DNA from: an uncultured Erysipelotrichaceae bacterium
GTDB lineage: Bacteria; Bacillota_I; Bacilli_A; Erysipelotrichales; Erysipelotrichaceae
Length of the DNA stretch: 5,840 bases
Assembly: GCA_944326175.1 (NCBI GenBank)
Contig: CALVCY010000081.1
Coordinates: forward strand, 1 to 5,840
Reading direction: 5' to 3'
Below the pieces are notes generated by a model. The model did not search any database. It worked only from the letters and a program-made list of their open reading frames with translations, and was not told the origin of the DNA. Below, one piece after another: positions 1 through 5,708 of the stretch. Made by a program: the position numbers and the translations under genes. Each line of letters begins with the position of its first letter. Positions within the stretch are counted from its first letter, which is position 1.

Positions 1-421
1 ATGCGATGATCCTGGCATTGATCTCATCGTTTTTACCATGAAATGGTTGATGGTTTTCATCATAAAGCATCACGGATTCATTATCCGTGACCAAACCTTT
101 TTCCCCGTTGACTTTGCGTTTGGAAAAGCGCTGCTGCATGGGTTTGCGTTTGACGGTATAGTGGTGACCATCCTGGATGAATTCCAGTTCGACAAAGCTT
201 TCCAGATCCCGGATGAAATCATTTTGCAGCATCAGACCCGATTTGATATTGCCACTGGTCTTACCATATAAGGCAAAGCAAATGGCATCGAAGATGGTGG
301 TTTTACCACTTCCGGTGGCACCATGGATCAAAAATAGACCGGATTGTACCATGGAAAAATCAATGGTGGTACATTGCTGGTACGAACCAAAGGATTGAAG
401 GGTCAGACGATACGGTTTCAT
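1..421 (-). CDS. sbcC: SbcC, ATPase subunit of the SbcCD nuclease (N-terminal part, cut by window edge)
   Basis: SbcC is the Rad50-like SMC-family ATPase that partners SbcD; the complex opens DNA hairpins and processes DNA ends in the cytoplasm, driven by ATP. Only the first 140 codons are in the window, against a usual length of about 1000 residues or more. The protein begins MKPYRLTLQSFGSY, the usual N-terminal strand of the family, and carries a clear Walker A P-loop, GATGSGKT, at residues 34-41, followed by TIFDAICFALYG, typical of Rad50/SbcC. The coiled coil, zinc hook, signature and Walker B motifs would lie to the left of the window. The ATG at 421-419 is chosen because GAGGTG (432-427) sits 5 nt upstream and because the ATG overlaps the sbcD stop as ATGA, a sign of translational coupling. 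The frame is intact throughout the visible part. Confidence 0.95.
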   Translation of the reverse strand, partial: MKPYRLTLQSFGSYQQCTTIDFSMVQSGLFLIHGATGSGKTTIFDAICFALYGKTSGNIKSGLMLQNDFIRDLESFVELEFIQDGHHYTVKRKPMQQRFSKRKVNGEKGLVTDNESVMLYDENHQPFHGKNDEINARIIA

Positions 422-1575
422 GGATTCACCTCATCGTAGATATGATCCAACCATTGGATCAAAGCATCGTCCATGCTCGAACCATAGATGGTTTGGTAAA
501 GTTTGTGGATATTGGTGATGGGATCTAGATCCACTTGAAAGGATGGTTCATCCATGGTCAAACCATTATGATTCTGCTCAACCACACTGACCGTCAACAA
601 ATTTGGATAAAGCAACGATAACTTTTGTAAATATTGAGGATCACCACAGGGTTTCGGCAATTCGATCGCCACATAGTCATCATGGCTTAAACCATCCTGA
701 TCATCAAGGATATCCATATAATCCATGGATAAAACACGTACATTGCGTTTAAAGGGAATGGATAATGGTTCGACCATCCTATTCCCCTTTTCATTTAACT
801 CAATGAAGATGATCCGTTTGGATTTAATGGTTTCACTTAATGAATACGGATAGATCGAGCCACTGTAATAGGCAGGAATGTCCTTTAATTTCTGATACGT
901 ATGCAAATGACCCAATGCCATATAGTCAAATGGTAAGACCATATCCTTCAATGTGATCGCATCCAATCCACCACTTAAAAGCACACTGCTTTCACTTTCA
1001 CTGGTGGTGACATCATCCATGGATGATGTCACATAAAACTGGTGGGATACCCAAATATTGCGCTGGTTGGAATCAATATCCTGATGGTTCAATAGATCCT
1101 GCATCATTTTGGTATAACCATAGTTATCTGTGGTTTTCCATCCTGGAAAATTCATGGGTCTGACAAATGGCGTACCATAAATATTTAACGGTCCATACGT
1201 ATCCGTTAAAGATAATTTGAAAAACGAAGGATGTGTATCATCCAATGGTTTAGACCATATATGGATATGGTGGCTTTTAAACAGATCCGAACCATAATCC
1301 AATTTGACAAATGAATCATGATTGCCGGCAATGACCACCACTTCCACCGATGGTTCAACCATAGCCAATCGATTCAAAAAATCATTCCATAATTCGATGG
1401 CACCATTGTTTGGATTGGTCTTATCATAGATATCTCCAGCAACCAACAATACATCGATCTTCTTTTCTTTAATGGTTTCAACGATAAAATCCAGACTTTC
1501 TTTCTGCTGTTGCAGCAAGGAATAGCCATACAGTGTTTTACCCAGATGCAAATCGGATGTATGAAGCAATCGCAT
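418..1575 (-). CDS. sbcD: SbcD, Mre11-like nuclease subunit of SbcCD
   Basis: SbcD is the metal-dependent exo/endonuclease subunit of SbcCD (calcineurin-like phosphoesterase fold). From the ATG at 1575 it is 385 aa, within the normal family range. The metal-binding motifs are all present: DLH (D8, H10), GDIYD (D48), GNHD (N85, H86), the SHQF histidine (H178) and GHLH (H223, H225). The C-terminal part after about residue 270 matches the position of the SbcD capping and SbcC-binding region. The start is uncertain. ATG 1575 gives MRLLHTSDLHLGK, the usual family N-terminus, but has no Shine-Dalgarno within reach. An in-frame TTG at 1590 adds five residues (MYNLC) and has AGGA (1600-1597) at a good 6-nt spacing. 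The gene is first of an sbcDC operon and overlaps sbcC by ATGA. A perfect 26-nt palindrome lies inside it (residues 182-190). Identity is certain; the start is not. Confidence 0.96.
   Translation of the reverse strand: MRLLHTSDLHLGKTLYGYSLLQQQKESLDFIVETIKEKKIDVLLVAGDIYDKTNPNNGAIELWNDFLNRLAMVEPSVEVVVIAGNHDSFVKLDYGSDLFKSHHIHIWSKPLDDTHPSFFKLSLTDTYGPLNIYGTPFVRPMNFPGWKTTDNYGYTKMMQDLLNHQDIDSNQRNIWVSHQFYVTSSMDDVTTSESESSVLLSGGLDAITLKDMVLPFDYMALGHLHTYQKLKDIPAYYSGSIYPYSLSETIKSKRIIFIELNEKGNRMVEPLSIPFKRNVRVLSMDYMDILDDQDGLSHDDYVAIELPKPCGDPQYLQKLSLLYPNLLTVSVVEQNHNGLTMDEPSFQVDLDPITNIHKLYQTIYGSSMDDALIQWLDHIYDEVNP
443..461. repeat. 8-3-8 perfect inverted repeat near the end of sbcD
   Basis: TGATCCAACCATTGGATCA has two perfect 8-bp arms around CCA. 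It lies inside the coding sequence about 25 bases before the sbcD stop codon, in the segment encoding IQWLDHI. No T-tract follows on either strand, so it is not a terminator. Confidence 0.8.
1007..1032. repeat. Perfect 26-nt palindrome inside sbcD
   Basis: The arm GTGACATCATCCA (1007-1019) is followed directly by its exact reverse complement (1020-1032), with no spacer; the centre is an NcoI-like CCATGG. It encodes VTSSMDDVT (residues 182-190), just after the SHQF metal-ligand motif of SbcD. Confidence 0.9.
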
Positions 1576-1581
1576 GCATAA

Positions 1582-1587
1582 ATTATA
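1582..1587 (-). promoter_or_regulatory. Perfect -10 hexamer next to the sbcD start
   Basis: TATAAT on the leftward strand sits exactly at -12 to -7 if transcription begins at the A of the sbcD ATG (1575). It would give a leaderless message, which fits the lack of a Shine-Dalgarno before that ATG. No convincing -35 is seen at 16-18 nt, and TG lies directly against the hexamer rather than one base away, so the extended -10 is imperfect. It may also be chance in an AT-rich stretch. Confidence 0.3.
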
Positions 1588-1590
1588 CAA

Positions 1591-1849
1591 TGAATATCCT
1601 GTACATTATTGAGTTGTCGGTGTTGGTGATTTTATCAATTTTCATTTATAGAAACGTTTTGATACAAAACAATCTTTTTCACTTCCATATACGTTCTGCT
1701 TTTCACCAATGTTATCTTGCTGGATACAAAACGCCATCAAGTGACTTCATGCTATCATTTCAATTTTTCAAATCAATGGATTCCAACCCATCTATCTTCG
1801 GCCAATAGTGAGAATGAAACATCCCCATACCATTTTTAAATGAATTTGT
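1591..1849. other. Intergenic region between divergent sbcDC and tRNA-Arg
   Basis: About 260 bases, more AT-rich than the flanking genes and free of the GATC sites that are dense in the genes. It holds the candidate sbcDC promoters. The 10-mer GATACAAAAC appears twice in direct orientation (1661-1670 and 1723-1732). A rightward open frame crosses the region but has no ribosome binding site and a coding style unlike the neighbours. Otherwise I see nothing supportable. Confidence 0.6.
1645..1672 (-). promoter_or_regulatory. Possible sbcDC promoter with internal dyad
   Basis: Read leftward, TTGTTT (1672-1667) and TATAAA (1650-1645) are separated by 16 nt, giving a plausible sigma-A promoter about 55 nt upstream of the TTG start of sbcD. 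The spacer contains the perfect dyad GTTTTG-ATA-CAAAAC (1656-1670). The leftward sequence TCAAAACGTTTCTA (1662-1649) matches the Bacillus cre consensus at 12 of 14 positions, but misses two of the conserved outer bases. The -35 matches only 3 of 6. This is a prediction by eye; a second -10 candidate, TATAAT (1587-1582), lies nearer the gene. Confidence 0.35.
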
Positions 1850-1855
1850 TATAAT
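1847..1855 (+). promoter_or_regulatory. Extended -10 promoter of tRNA-Arg
   Basis: TGTTATAAT is a perfect extended -10 element. Transcription would start near 1862, two bases before the mature tRNA 5' end at 1864, so only a tiny 5' leader would need removal by RNase P. No good -35 hexamer is seen 16-18 nt upstream, as is common for extended -10 promoters. Confidence 0.75.
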
Positions 1856-1863
1856 TGTTGCAC

Positions 1864-1939
1864 GCGCCTATAGTGTAATGGATAACGCGTTTGATTCCGA
1901 TTCAAAAGAGTGCAGGTTCGATTCCTGCTAGGCGCGCCA
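1864..1939 (+). tRNA. tRNA-Arg, anticodon CCG
   Basis: A complete 76-nt cloverleaf with encoded CCA. The acceptor arm is GCGCCTA (1864-1870) with TAGGCGC (1929-1935). The D stem is GTGT/ACGC (1873-1876, 1885-1888, one G-U). The anticodon stem is TTTGA/TCAAA (1890-1894, 1902-1906), its loop reads TTCCGAT with anticodon CCG at 1897-1899, and the variable loop has 5 nt. The T arm is GCAGG-TTCGATT-CCTGC (1912-1928), the discriminator G1936 and CCA 1937-1939. A at position 20 and C35 are the arginine identity elements. It reads CGG codons, which both sbcC and the downstream membrane protein genes use. It has its own promoter and terminator and so appears to be a single-gene unit. Confidence 0.96.
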
Positions 1940-1951
1940 GATGAATATATT

Positions 1952-1984
1952 ACGCCGTATGGTCGAACCATACGGCGTTTGTTA
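1952..1984 (+). terminator. Rho-independent terminator after tRNA-Arg
   Basis: A perfect 12-bp stem, ACGCCGTATGGT (1952-1963) with its complement (1967-1978), has a 3-nt loop and is followed by an interrupted T-rich tail (TTTGTTA). It begins 13 nt after the tRNA CCA. The U-tract is modest, so some read-through into the glycosyltransferase genes 30 nt further on is possible. The tip of the stem is one of the TGGT-N3-ACCA dyads that recur through the window. Confidence 0.85.
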
Positions 1985-2014
1985 TATGGTGAAACCAGGG
2001 AAAGATATCTTATA

Positions 2015-3979
2015 ATGGTGTCCATGGAATTTTTCAGTGCTGAAGTTTTTCAAAACGGAATGATCATTCCTATCGTTATCGGAGTGGGATTGATCGTTTT
2101 TTGTTGTACGAAATGGTTGAAACCAAAAGATCCAATGGTTCAACCAAAGCCGATATTAAAAAAGTCTTATTTCATCAAACGGGCAATACCAAACCAGAAG
2201 TGGGATGGATGGGATAAATATTTCGTGGTGATGTTTACTTTATGCTATGGATACATCTCCATTCTCCAACTTGGTCATACCAAGATCCCAACGACCTATT
2301 GGCAACCGCAAGACGCGGGAAGTGAAGTCATCTTCAAAGTGGAAGATAACGGTATTTATGATGCGATCATGTTGATCGGTGGTGAAGGAGACAATAACAA
2401 TAATCCAACGACCTATCAGATCGGGATGGATGATATCGAACTGTATGGTTCGTATGACAATACCACCTATGATCTGATCTCAACCATCAGCGACAGTGCA
2501 TATATGCAATATAAAACCATTGCCGTGGATCAACCCTATCCCTACATCAAAATGGTGGTCCCAAATCGTAACAGTGTGGTCAATGAGATCGCAATGGTCA
2601 ATACCACGGATGAAATGGTTTTACCAGTAAGTATCGTGCAGGATACGCCCAATGCGGCGTATCCTGCCACATTGTTGATCGATGAACAGGATCAAATCGT
2701 CATTGATCCGACCTGGCAAGATGAATCCTATTTCGATGAAGTCTACCATGTACGTAATGCTGTCGAGATCGTCAATGGTCAATACATGTATGCTTCGGTC
2801 CATCCACTACTTGGGACCAATATCATGGCTTTTTTCATTGCCCTATTGGGCAATCATCCTTTTGGATGGCGTTTTGGTGGATGGTTGTTTGGGGTATTGA
2901 TGGTTCCCTTATTCTATGCACTGGCCCGTTCATTGTTGCGCAATCGGCGCTATGCGGCGATTGGCACGGCCTTGTTCTGTGTGGATTTCATGCATATCAC
3001 CACATCCAGGATCGCGACGTTGGAACCATTTTCTGTATTTTTCATCATGGGGATGTTTTATTTCATGATCCAATATCTGCATACCTCATTGGTGGATACC
3101 CCATTAAAAAAACAATGGATGTATCTATTGTTATGTGGTTTCACCATGGGATGTGCTTGGAGTACCAAGTGGACCGGATGCTATTCATCCCTTGGTCTGG
3201 CCATTTTGTTCTTCATTCATTTTTTTGGTCTGATCAAGGAATATTGCATTGCACGAAAAAAGAAAAACGAACTGGTCTATGAAGATGTGATCGAAGAACA
3301 ATGGGTGGATATCGTTATGTCCACTTATCTTAAAAAGATGGTCTTGACCATCGTCTTCTGTGTTGTAGTATTTGTGATATTGCCCATATTGATTTATTTT
3401 GGTATCCACATCATCGATCATATCTGGCGGGATGGTTATTCCATTTCCAATATGATCGATCAAATCATTTACATGTATGAATACCACATCGATCTTCAAG
3501 CTACCCATCCATTCCAAAGTCAATGGTATCAATGGATCCTGGATATCCGTCCGATCTGGTATTACATCAAACGAAGCAATGATTTAGCCAGCAGTATTTC
3601 CTGTTTTTCCAATCCGATCATCACCTGGAGTGGTTTTATTGCCATGTTTTACTGTGGGTGGTTACTGTTAAAACAACGCAATGATGGTTTGACCATTACC
3701 TGGATCGCTCTGCTTACGGCATTGGGGCCATGGATGCTGGTGACCCGTTGTGTATTCAGCTATCACTTCTATCCTTCCACTCCCTTTTATATTTTGTTAG
3801 TGGTCTATATGTTGCGGGATATTGAACGAAAAAGCAAAAATACGAAAACCACATCCATTGTGGTTTGGACCAGTATCATCGTCTTCATTCTGTTTTTACC
3901 AGCCATCTGTGGATTCTGGACCACCCAAGATTATCTGAATGGTTTCTTAAGCTGGCTTCCCAGCTGGAATCTGAATTAG
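2015..3979 (+). CDS. GT39/PMT-like membrane protein mannosyltransferase with extracytoplasmic beta-rich insertion
   Basis: A polytopic GT-C glycosyltransferase of the dolichyl-phosphate-mannose protein mannosyltransferase (PMT, GT39) type; bacterial members use polyprenyl-phosphate sugar to glycosylate exported proteins. From ATG 2015 it is 654 aa. A first membrane segment (about 17-32) and a basic cytoplasmic loop precede the canonical first segment (about 70-86). Residues 95-205 form a soluble, strand-rich stretch resembling an F5/8 (discoidin) carbohydrate-binding module. The catalytic acidic pair of PMTs follows as YFDEVYHVR (D241, E242), then VHPLLG (263) and GWRFGGWLFG. Other family-like stretches are TTSRIATLEPF (329-339), STKWTG (383-388), HPFQSQW near 498, and PWMLVTRCVFSYHFYPSTPF (572-591) in the C-terminal four-helix region. 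ATG 2015 has AGGGAAAG (1997-2004) 10-13 nt upstream; ATG 2024 is an alternative. The same frame runs back to 1910 but through the tRNA and terminator. The next gene follows after 9 nt. Family is firm; sugar and acceptor are unknown. Confidence 0.9.
   Translation: MVSMEFFSAEVFQNGMIIPIVIGVGLIVFCCTKWLKPKDPMVQPKPILKKSYFIKRAIPNQKWDGWDKYFVVMFTLCYGYISILQLGHTKIPTTYWQPQDAGSEVIFKVEDNGIYDAIMLIGGEGDNNNNPTTYQIGMDDIELYGSYDNTTYDLISTISDSAYMQYKTIAVDQPYPYIKMVVPNRNSVVNEIAMVNTTDEMVLPVSIVQDTPNAAYPATLLIDEQDQIVIDPTWQDESYFDEVYHVRNAVEIVNGQYMYASVHPLLGTNIMAFFIALLGNHPFGWRFGGWLFGVLMVPLFYALARSLLRNRRYAAIGTALFCVDFMHITTSRIATLEPFSVFFIMGMFYFMIQYLHTSLVDTPLKKQWMYLLLCGFTMGCAWSTKWTGCYSSLGLAILFFIHFFGLIKEYCIARKKKNELVYEDVIEEQWVDIVMSTYLKKMVLTIVFCVVVFVILPILIYFGIHIIDHIWRDGYSISNMIDQIIYMYEYHIDLQATHPFQSQWYQWILDIRPIWYYIKRSNDLASSISCFSNPIITWSGFIAMFYCGWLLLKQRNDGLTITWIALLTALGPWMLVTRCVFSYHFYPSTPFYILLVVYMLRDIERKSKNTKTTSIVVWTSIIVFILFLPAICGFWTTQDYLNGFLSWLPSWNLN
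2638..2667. repeat. Perfect 12-6-12 inverted repeat inside the PMT-like gene
   Basis: GCAGGATACGCC (2638-2649) and its exact complement (2656-2667) flank the 6-nt loop CAATGC. It sits at the join between the discoidin-like insertion and the catalytic region (residues about 209-218). It would form a stable hairpin in the message. No T-tract follows, so it is not a standard terminator. Confidence 0.9.
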
Positions 3980-3988
3980 GGAGGCATC

Positions 3989-5698
3989 ATGAAGCAACGC
4001 TTAATGGAGTTGATGGTTTTAACCATACTGGCACTGGCCGTCGTGACCGTTGGATTGAATGATTCTGTATTTATCGGCCATGATACTCTATTTCATTTAT
4101 CACGGATCGAAGGCTATGCGCGATCCATTGCCAATGGGCAATGGATCCCGACAGTCTATCCCTTTAAAAATGATGGATATGGATATGGTAGTGCATTGTT
4201 CTATTGTGATTTTACGTTGATCTTGCCGGCATTGCTGTATTTAAATGGTGTTTCCATTTCCACTTGTGCCACGATCTATTTATTGGTCATATCCTGGATA
4301 TCTGGCTATACCATGATGCGTCTGGTCAAAACATTGACCAAGAATCCGTTTACCCCTTATCTGGCTGTGATCCTGTATTTATTTGCCAATTATCGCTTGA
4401 CCAATATGTATTGCAGAGGGGCTTATGGTGAGACCAGCGCCATGATGGCTTTACCATTGGTGATCGAAGGGATCTATCGTATCTTGGTATTGAAACAGTC
4501 GAATCATTATGCTTTGGCTTTTGGGTTGATCGGATTGATCTTTACCCATAATATTTCATTTTATCTGACCATGGTGGTGATCATCCTGCTTCTGATGGTC
4601 TATACCATCAATGGTACCTTGATCCGACAATACCGATTATGGATCCCCTTATTCAAGAATCTATTATTGGCCTTTGGTGTGACCATGGTCTTTACATTCC
4701 CCATGCTCGAGCAGATCTATCACACGGATTATTATCTGTCCTGGTATGGTTCAACCAGTGATTTAGGGGAAAGTGCATTGCCCTTGTGGTCCTTGTTCAA
4801 TCCATTATCCGTTACTGCCGGCTATGGTTCCAATACGATGGAATATTACCAGATCATGAATACTTCATTAGGGTGGCTGACGACATTGGCACCATTGGGA
4901 TGGCTGATATTATCCTGGAAACATAATGGTTTAACCACATTTATCAAAACGATCACCCTGATCGGATATGGTTTATTACTGATCAGCAGCGGTATCATCA
5001 ATCTGGATCTGCTTCCCTTTTTAAAGATCATTCAGTTTGCTTTCCGTCTCAATGGGATCGCATTGGTATTGTTGGTACCATCTGCGGCAATGGTCATCGC
5101 CAATCGTTGGTATTCCAAAAAGATACTGATCCCATTGATGATTGGTTTGACCATTGTTGGAATCGGACATCAGATCCCCTATTTGAATGAAGGGATGCAT
5201 ATCGATTCGTCCACCGCTTATTCTGCATTGATCGATGGCACTCTGTTTGATCCGTATTATGGTGATTCATCCTATGTTCGTACTGAAGTGGCAGGAGCAG
5301 ATTATCTGCCCATTGGCGGTCTCAATACCAAAGATGTGGGACATGATGTTTTTTTAAATGATGGTTCGACCATTGTTGCGGATCAACGGATTCCCTATAC
5401 GTTTACCATCTCATCCAATGGGATCGTCCATATCCCGCTCACGTATTACTATGGTTATACCATCTGTGATCTGATAGATAATGGTCCATCCTATTGCAAA
5501 CCCGTGGATAAGGATACCAATGGAATGCTGTTAGCATCATTGCATCAACCGGGTACCTATGTGATCGTCTATCAACCCACAGATATCCAGAAGTTCAGCA
5601 AGATCGGTTCTGGTCTGACCATCTTCGGATTTGGTCTTTATCAAATCATCCAACAGATCCGTAAGCGAAACGTCCATTCCGTGAAAACGCTTTCATAA
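3989..5698 (+). CDS. YfhO/PTPS-related polytopic membrane protein, putative GT-C glycosyltransferase
   Basis: A 569-aa integral membrane protein resembling the group annotated as 6-pyruvoyl-tetrahydropterin synthase-related membrane proteins and YfhO, which have a GT-C-like architecture and are thought to transfer sugars from polyprenyl phosphate outside the membrane. After TM1 (about 7-23) comes GHDTLFHLSRIEG, with D32, H36 and R39 placed as in the family's first-loop catalytic motif. YGYGSALFYCDF (64-75), YCRGAYGE (141-148), FTHNISFY (185-192) and IIQFAFRLNG (347-356) are further family landmarks. About ten membrane helices run to residue 394. A strand-rich extracytoplasmic domain (about 400-535, with C493 and C503) follows, then a last helix (about 538-554) and a basic tail, the usual YfhO-like end. 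The start has AGGGAGG (3978-3984), which overlaps the previous stop codon and lies 4 nt before the ATG, so the two genes are almost certainly co-transcribed and coupled. Biochemical role is inferred from fold and neighbour only. Confidence 0.85.
   Translation: MKQRLMELMVLTILALAVVTVGLNDSVFIGHDTLFHLSRIEGYARSIANGQWIPTVYPFKNDGYGYGSALFYCDFTLILPALLYLNGVSISTCATIYLLVISWISGYTMMRLVKTLTKNPFTPYLAVILYLFANYRLTNMYCRGAYGETSAMMALPLVIEGIYRILVLKQSNHYALAFGLIGLIFTHNISFYLTMVVIILLLMVYTINGTLIRQYRLWIPLFKNLLLAFGVTMVFTFPMLEQIYHTDYYLSWYGSTSDLGESALPLWSLFNPLSVTAGYGSNTMEYYQIMNTSLGWLTTLAPLGWLILSWKHNGLTTFIKTITLIGYGLLLISSGIINLDLLPFLKIIQFAFRLNGIALVLLVPSAAMVIANRWYSKKILIPLMIGLTIVGIGHQIPYLNEGMHIDSSTAYSALIDGTLFDPYYGDSSYVRTEVAGADYLPIGGLNTKDVGHDVFLNDGSTIVADQRIPYTFTISSNGIVHIPLTYYYGYTICDLIDNGPSYCKPVDKDTNGMLLASLHQPGTYVIVYQPTDIQKFSKIGSGLTIFGFGLYQIIQQIRKRNVHSVKTLS
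5682..5695. promoter_or_regulatory. CcpA-type cre site
   Basis: TGAAAACGCTTTCA fits the Bacillus catabolite-response consensus TGWAARCGYTWNCW at all 14 positions. It overlaps the last codons of the membrane protein gene, ending one base before its stop codon, and lies 22 nt before a possible rightward promoter (5718-5748). It could act on a gene beyond the right edge or on transcripts crossing the region. It may also be a chance result of codons for VKTLS. Confidence 0.45.
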
Positions 5699-5708
5699 AT
5701 TATTTGAT

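Larger units (their letters stand above)
256..5621. repeat. Dispersed family of TGGT-N3-ACCA dyads (18 copies)
   Basis: Copies found by eye start at 256, 555, 766, 931, 1351, 1960, 2136, 2272, 2616, 3136, 3685, 4675, 4747, 4927, 5143, 5362, 5452 and 5611. Many extend to ATGGT-N3-ACCAT, and the spacer is often TTG, TCG or TCA. Eight more have a 4-nt spacer (for example 1244, 2114, 2595, 3339). Within genes most sit in the GGT-NNN-ACC frame (Gly-x-Thr), but others sit in the ATG-GTN-NNN-CCA frame (Met-Val-x-Pro), and one is in the non-coding tRNA terminator. Confidence 0.7.

Noticed and set aside
38..398. Rightward frames opposite sbcC
   Set aside because: The leftward strand encodes the SbcC P-loop and family N-terminus with a strong ribosome binding site, so these are shadows.
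754..792. Rightward terminator-like hairpin (GGGAAT ... ATTCCC then CCTTTT) antisense to sbcD
   Set aside because: The stem is broken by an unequal internal loop, there is no rightward gene upstream for it to end, and the T-tract is short.
1661..1732. Two GATACAAAAC repeats as the start of a CRISPR-like or iteron array
   Set aside because: Only two copies, 10 nt each, with no further regular spacing.
1533..1808. Rightward open frame with a hydrophobic N-terminal stretch, starting inside sbcD antisense (or at ATG 1590)
   Set aside because: It has no Shine-Dalgarno, overlaps the sbcD start and promoter region, and its composition is AT-rich intergenic DNA unlike the neighbouring genes.
1912..1939. 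tRNA 3' end as an attachment site for an integrated element
   Set aside because: No second copy of the tRNA 3' end and no integrase appear in the window, so integration cannot be supported.
1910..2014. Upstream extension of the PMT-like frame to ATG 1910
   Set aside because: It would begin inside the tRNA and read through its terminator stem; ATG 2015 has its own Shine-Dalgarno-like sequence and leaves a sensible N-terminus.
2621..3532. Leftward and rightward frames lying across the PMT-like gene
   Set aside because: They are shadows of the main gene, with no ribosome binding sites and no recognisable protein features.
4846..5031. Leftward open frame inside the second membrane protein gene
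   Set aside because: Antisense shadow with no start signal or family resemblance.
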